NCBI GenBank assembly: GCA_947568835.1
Contig: OX387604.1
Location: 25,201,076 to 25,265,075, forward strand
DNA length: 64,000 bases
Origin: Protonemura montana
Lineage: Eukaryota; Arthropoda; Insecta; Plecoptera; Nemouridae
Reading direction: 5' to 3'
The translations under genes and the position numbers were made by a program. The notes below the pieces were generated by a model. That model was not told where the DNA came from. It made no database searches and saw only the letters and a list, made by a program, of their open reading frames with translations. Shown in pieces: positions 61,641 through 64,000 of this stretch (its first letter is position 1; every line of letters starts with the position of its first letter).

Positions 61641-64000
61641 AAACATGCAAATATGCAACTTTATTCATTTATTTTTGAGTGGAATAGTTTTTAAGATTCT
61701 TTGTGGTTGCCGTAACTTTTGGACCTCCCATCCAATTATTACCAACAATTATTTTCTGGAAGATTTGTCGGTTCTGCTGTATTTCCTACGGACTCAGGGT
61801 TGAAAAATCTAATTGCTTCTTAGCACGGAGTCTTTGTTTTGCATTTGTCAAGTTACGTGGTCCCGTATTCTGAGACCGAAAATTCTTAATTAAACCATTG
61901 TAAAAATTGACCAAATTTGCGTTTTAATCTCATCTCACAGAAAAAAGATACAGAAACGGAGTACTGTACAACCTTCAGCTTTTGCAGAATACTCTTTGCT
62001 GACCAAGATTGACACAAAGAGTTCCTACTTTAATAATTCTTCAAAAATAGTTTGAAAATCTGTAGCCGTCTTACCATTGTAGAGAGATTTGTGTCCTGGC
62101 CGTGCCCTGCTTCCTAAGTTTGTTCCCATTCGGCAATACGGTTACACTTACTTGTAATATTGATCTGTCAGGTTCACTTGAAGGAAACTGTACTAAGCAA
62201 TATAGGCGCCAGTACACACACCCCAAGAACAATCACATTCTCTTACTCGATTACTTACCCCTCCCCAACCCTCCCCCCCACACCATCATGGATTAGTTTA
62301 TATTTATTTTTATTTTCTCATTGGAATATATTGTGCTGTAAAAATATTCAACCGGCAGAAACAAAATCACTTCTTCCACAAGCAGTATAAGACAATAATT
62401 GCTGATTCAAAAAAAAACACCCTAGAATCAGGAATTTTGACTATTTTCATAAATATTTGAAATCGTGTACAAATGGCATTTCACATTTCTCTCTCATATG
62501 TTAGTCAATTTGATACAGGCACGAAGTCTACAAGTTCCGTTAGTTACTTAAAGACATGTTAATTCACATGTAATATGTAAGTTAGTTTCAGCAAACGGAT
62601 TTGTCATTTTCGTTATGGCAAAACAATGAGATTGGCTACTTTGGTCTTAGCAGAGTAGATTAAACCATATTAAACTTAGCTCCAAGTGGGTCGTAAGCTG
62701 GACTTCAAACCCGTCAGTACCACAGGTCTCGCTAAATGGCTCTGAAGTTAAATAGTAGTTAAGCAGAAAGTGGATTTCATGATATTACAGAGAATTCAAA
62801 CTTAAATACAAGTCTCTACCCCACGCTTTCTCTCTATTTCTCTCCTAATCCCCCCCCCCCCCCTTATTGAAGACCTCACTCAACCTCCCACATCCGATAC
62901 AGGCTTATGACAATGCAAATTTGTCGCATATGTCGTTCCCTTTTGCATTATCTTAGATTTCCCACCCCATTTAGTGAACAATCGGTAATTTCTCAGTACC
63001 TTCTACAAGAAAGGGTCGCTGGTTAGTTGTCTTACATAGACCTTGAGTAACTTCGAAGGAAGTCCTTGAAAGCCAAGATATTCCTGAAATTGACGCGGAA
63101 AATGCTGAAAGTGGTGCTGAAAAAAGGTTAATATATTTAAAGTAAATTAAAATTTATGTACAATTAATAATACTATCAAAAAAAGGGGGGGCTGCTTAAA
63201 TTGCGTCTTTATTATAAGAATACGCAAATGACGTTTAGCTTTCATGACGAATGGTAAAATTGAAAGAAGACGTTAAAATGAGATACATGCTTTCAATTGA
63301 AAATCACATTTTTCCATTTCCATCTAATCAGAATCGCATGCGAACATTTTTTGAGATGATAAAAAACACTGTTGAAACTGAATTTAAAACTTATCTTGCA
63401 ACTTATCTTCACAAATCTTAACAAACCTTGCAGCCTATGGCTGTCCAGCTGCTAACTTTGAAGTTCTTTGACGGCAAGTTCCTAAAGTTTGTTCAATATT
63501 GAGAACGTGCTGGTCACAGTAATATCTGATATGAACTGAAATATTAAAAAATATACATTATATGAATCCCGTTCCACAATGCTAAGTCAGAAACTGACAA
63601 CTTTTGGCATCTGCTTTGATAAACCATTAAACTAACTTTAATAAGATCAAGGGTTGGTAAATAAAAGAAGATGTAGTGTTATGATAATAGTTACAGCTGA
63701 AGCTATGCGAGCTCATAGAAGAGCTCTTTGGGTTTCGCTGTCAAAATATGATGACACGAAATTCCTCATTTCCGAGTAAAGCAGCATAAACACGTTACTA
63801 GCACCACAGCTATGTTGGTCCCCACCCTACACTTACTCTCTTCGCCCACCCCTACCCCACCCCTACCCCACCCCTACCCCTTCCAAACTACCTGTCTCTT
63901 GGCCACACATCTCTAGTGTAAAGGTAGGCTGTACAATCTTACCCCTTTTAAACATTGCATGTGAGAAGCTTACCTATTACCTGCAGCTTAAAGAAAAGAA
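61641..64000. other. Final stretch without recognisable gene
   Basis: Mainly AT-rich, with poly(C) at about 62851-62863 and a CCCCTACCCCA-type repeat at 63844-63884. No coding stretch is evident. Confidence 0.5.
63844..63884. repeat. CCCCTACCCCA-type repeat
   Basis: About three to four units of the C-rich 11-bp motif. Its complement is G-rich and could fold as a quadruplex. It is internal and not a telomere. Confidence 0.8.

Noticed and set aside
1-64000. CRISPR arrays, operons or phage-like modules
   Set aside because: The window is spliced animal DNA. The only regular array (56997-57599) has no spacers and is a satellite.
1-64000. LTR retroelements, Polintons or other capsid-bearing elements
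   Set aside because: I saw no long terminal repeats and no polymerase, integrase or capsid motifs that I could support.

Overview
The window is nuclear DNA of an animal, almost certainly an arthropod. It has spliced genes with GT-AG introns, AT-rich introns and spacers, and many short repeats. The best lineage marker is a complete gene of the juvenile hormone acid / farnesoic acid methyltransferase (JHAMT) family. A Patsas-type ankyrin-DHHC enzyme and an Eps8 gene agree with this. I cannot name the species; a crustacean or another arthropod outside the well-known insects is an inference only.

Layout. Bases 2-1814 (+) hold the 3' part of a DEPDC1-like gene. Bases 2659-4809 (+) hold a small gene of unknown family whose exon phases all agree. 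Bases 10932-27221 (+) are a complete Eps8 gene of 13 coding exons (PTB, proline-rich, SH3, SAM-like and C-terminal actin-binding regions), with likely 5' leader exons near 8.1-8.5 kb and an alternative short 3' end at 22867. Convergent to it, 27926-29445 (-) is a three-exon FAM89/LURAP1-family adaptor gene. Bases 34356-41361 (+) are a complete Patsas-like palmitoyltransferase of 7 exons. Bases 43711-46456 (-) are a complete JHAMT-like gene of 4 exons with a TATA promoter. From about 47 kb to the end I see no convincing gene, only a few open frames and many repeats.

The genes look like ordinary independent housekeeping, signalling and hormone genes, and nothing suggests a common pathway. The repeats are the unusual part: a family of SINEs with a 5S rRNA-like head (three long copies and fragments); a foldback element carrying a hammerhead-ribozyme-like motif, with a decayed relative in the DEPDC1-like intron; a second palindromic foldback family with three copies; a 32-bp satellite array with signs of 96-bp higher-order units; and a roughly 500-bp dispersed repeat present twice, once inside a Patsas intron.

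Exon ends were chosen by eye from GT/AG sites, phase continuity and protein similarity recalled from memory. No alignment or transcript data were used.
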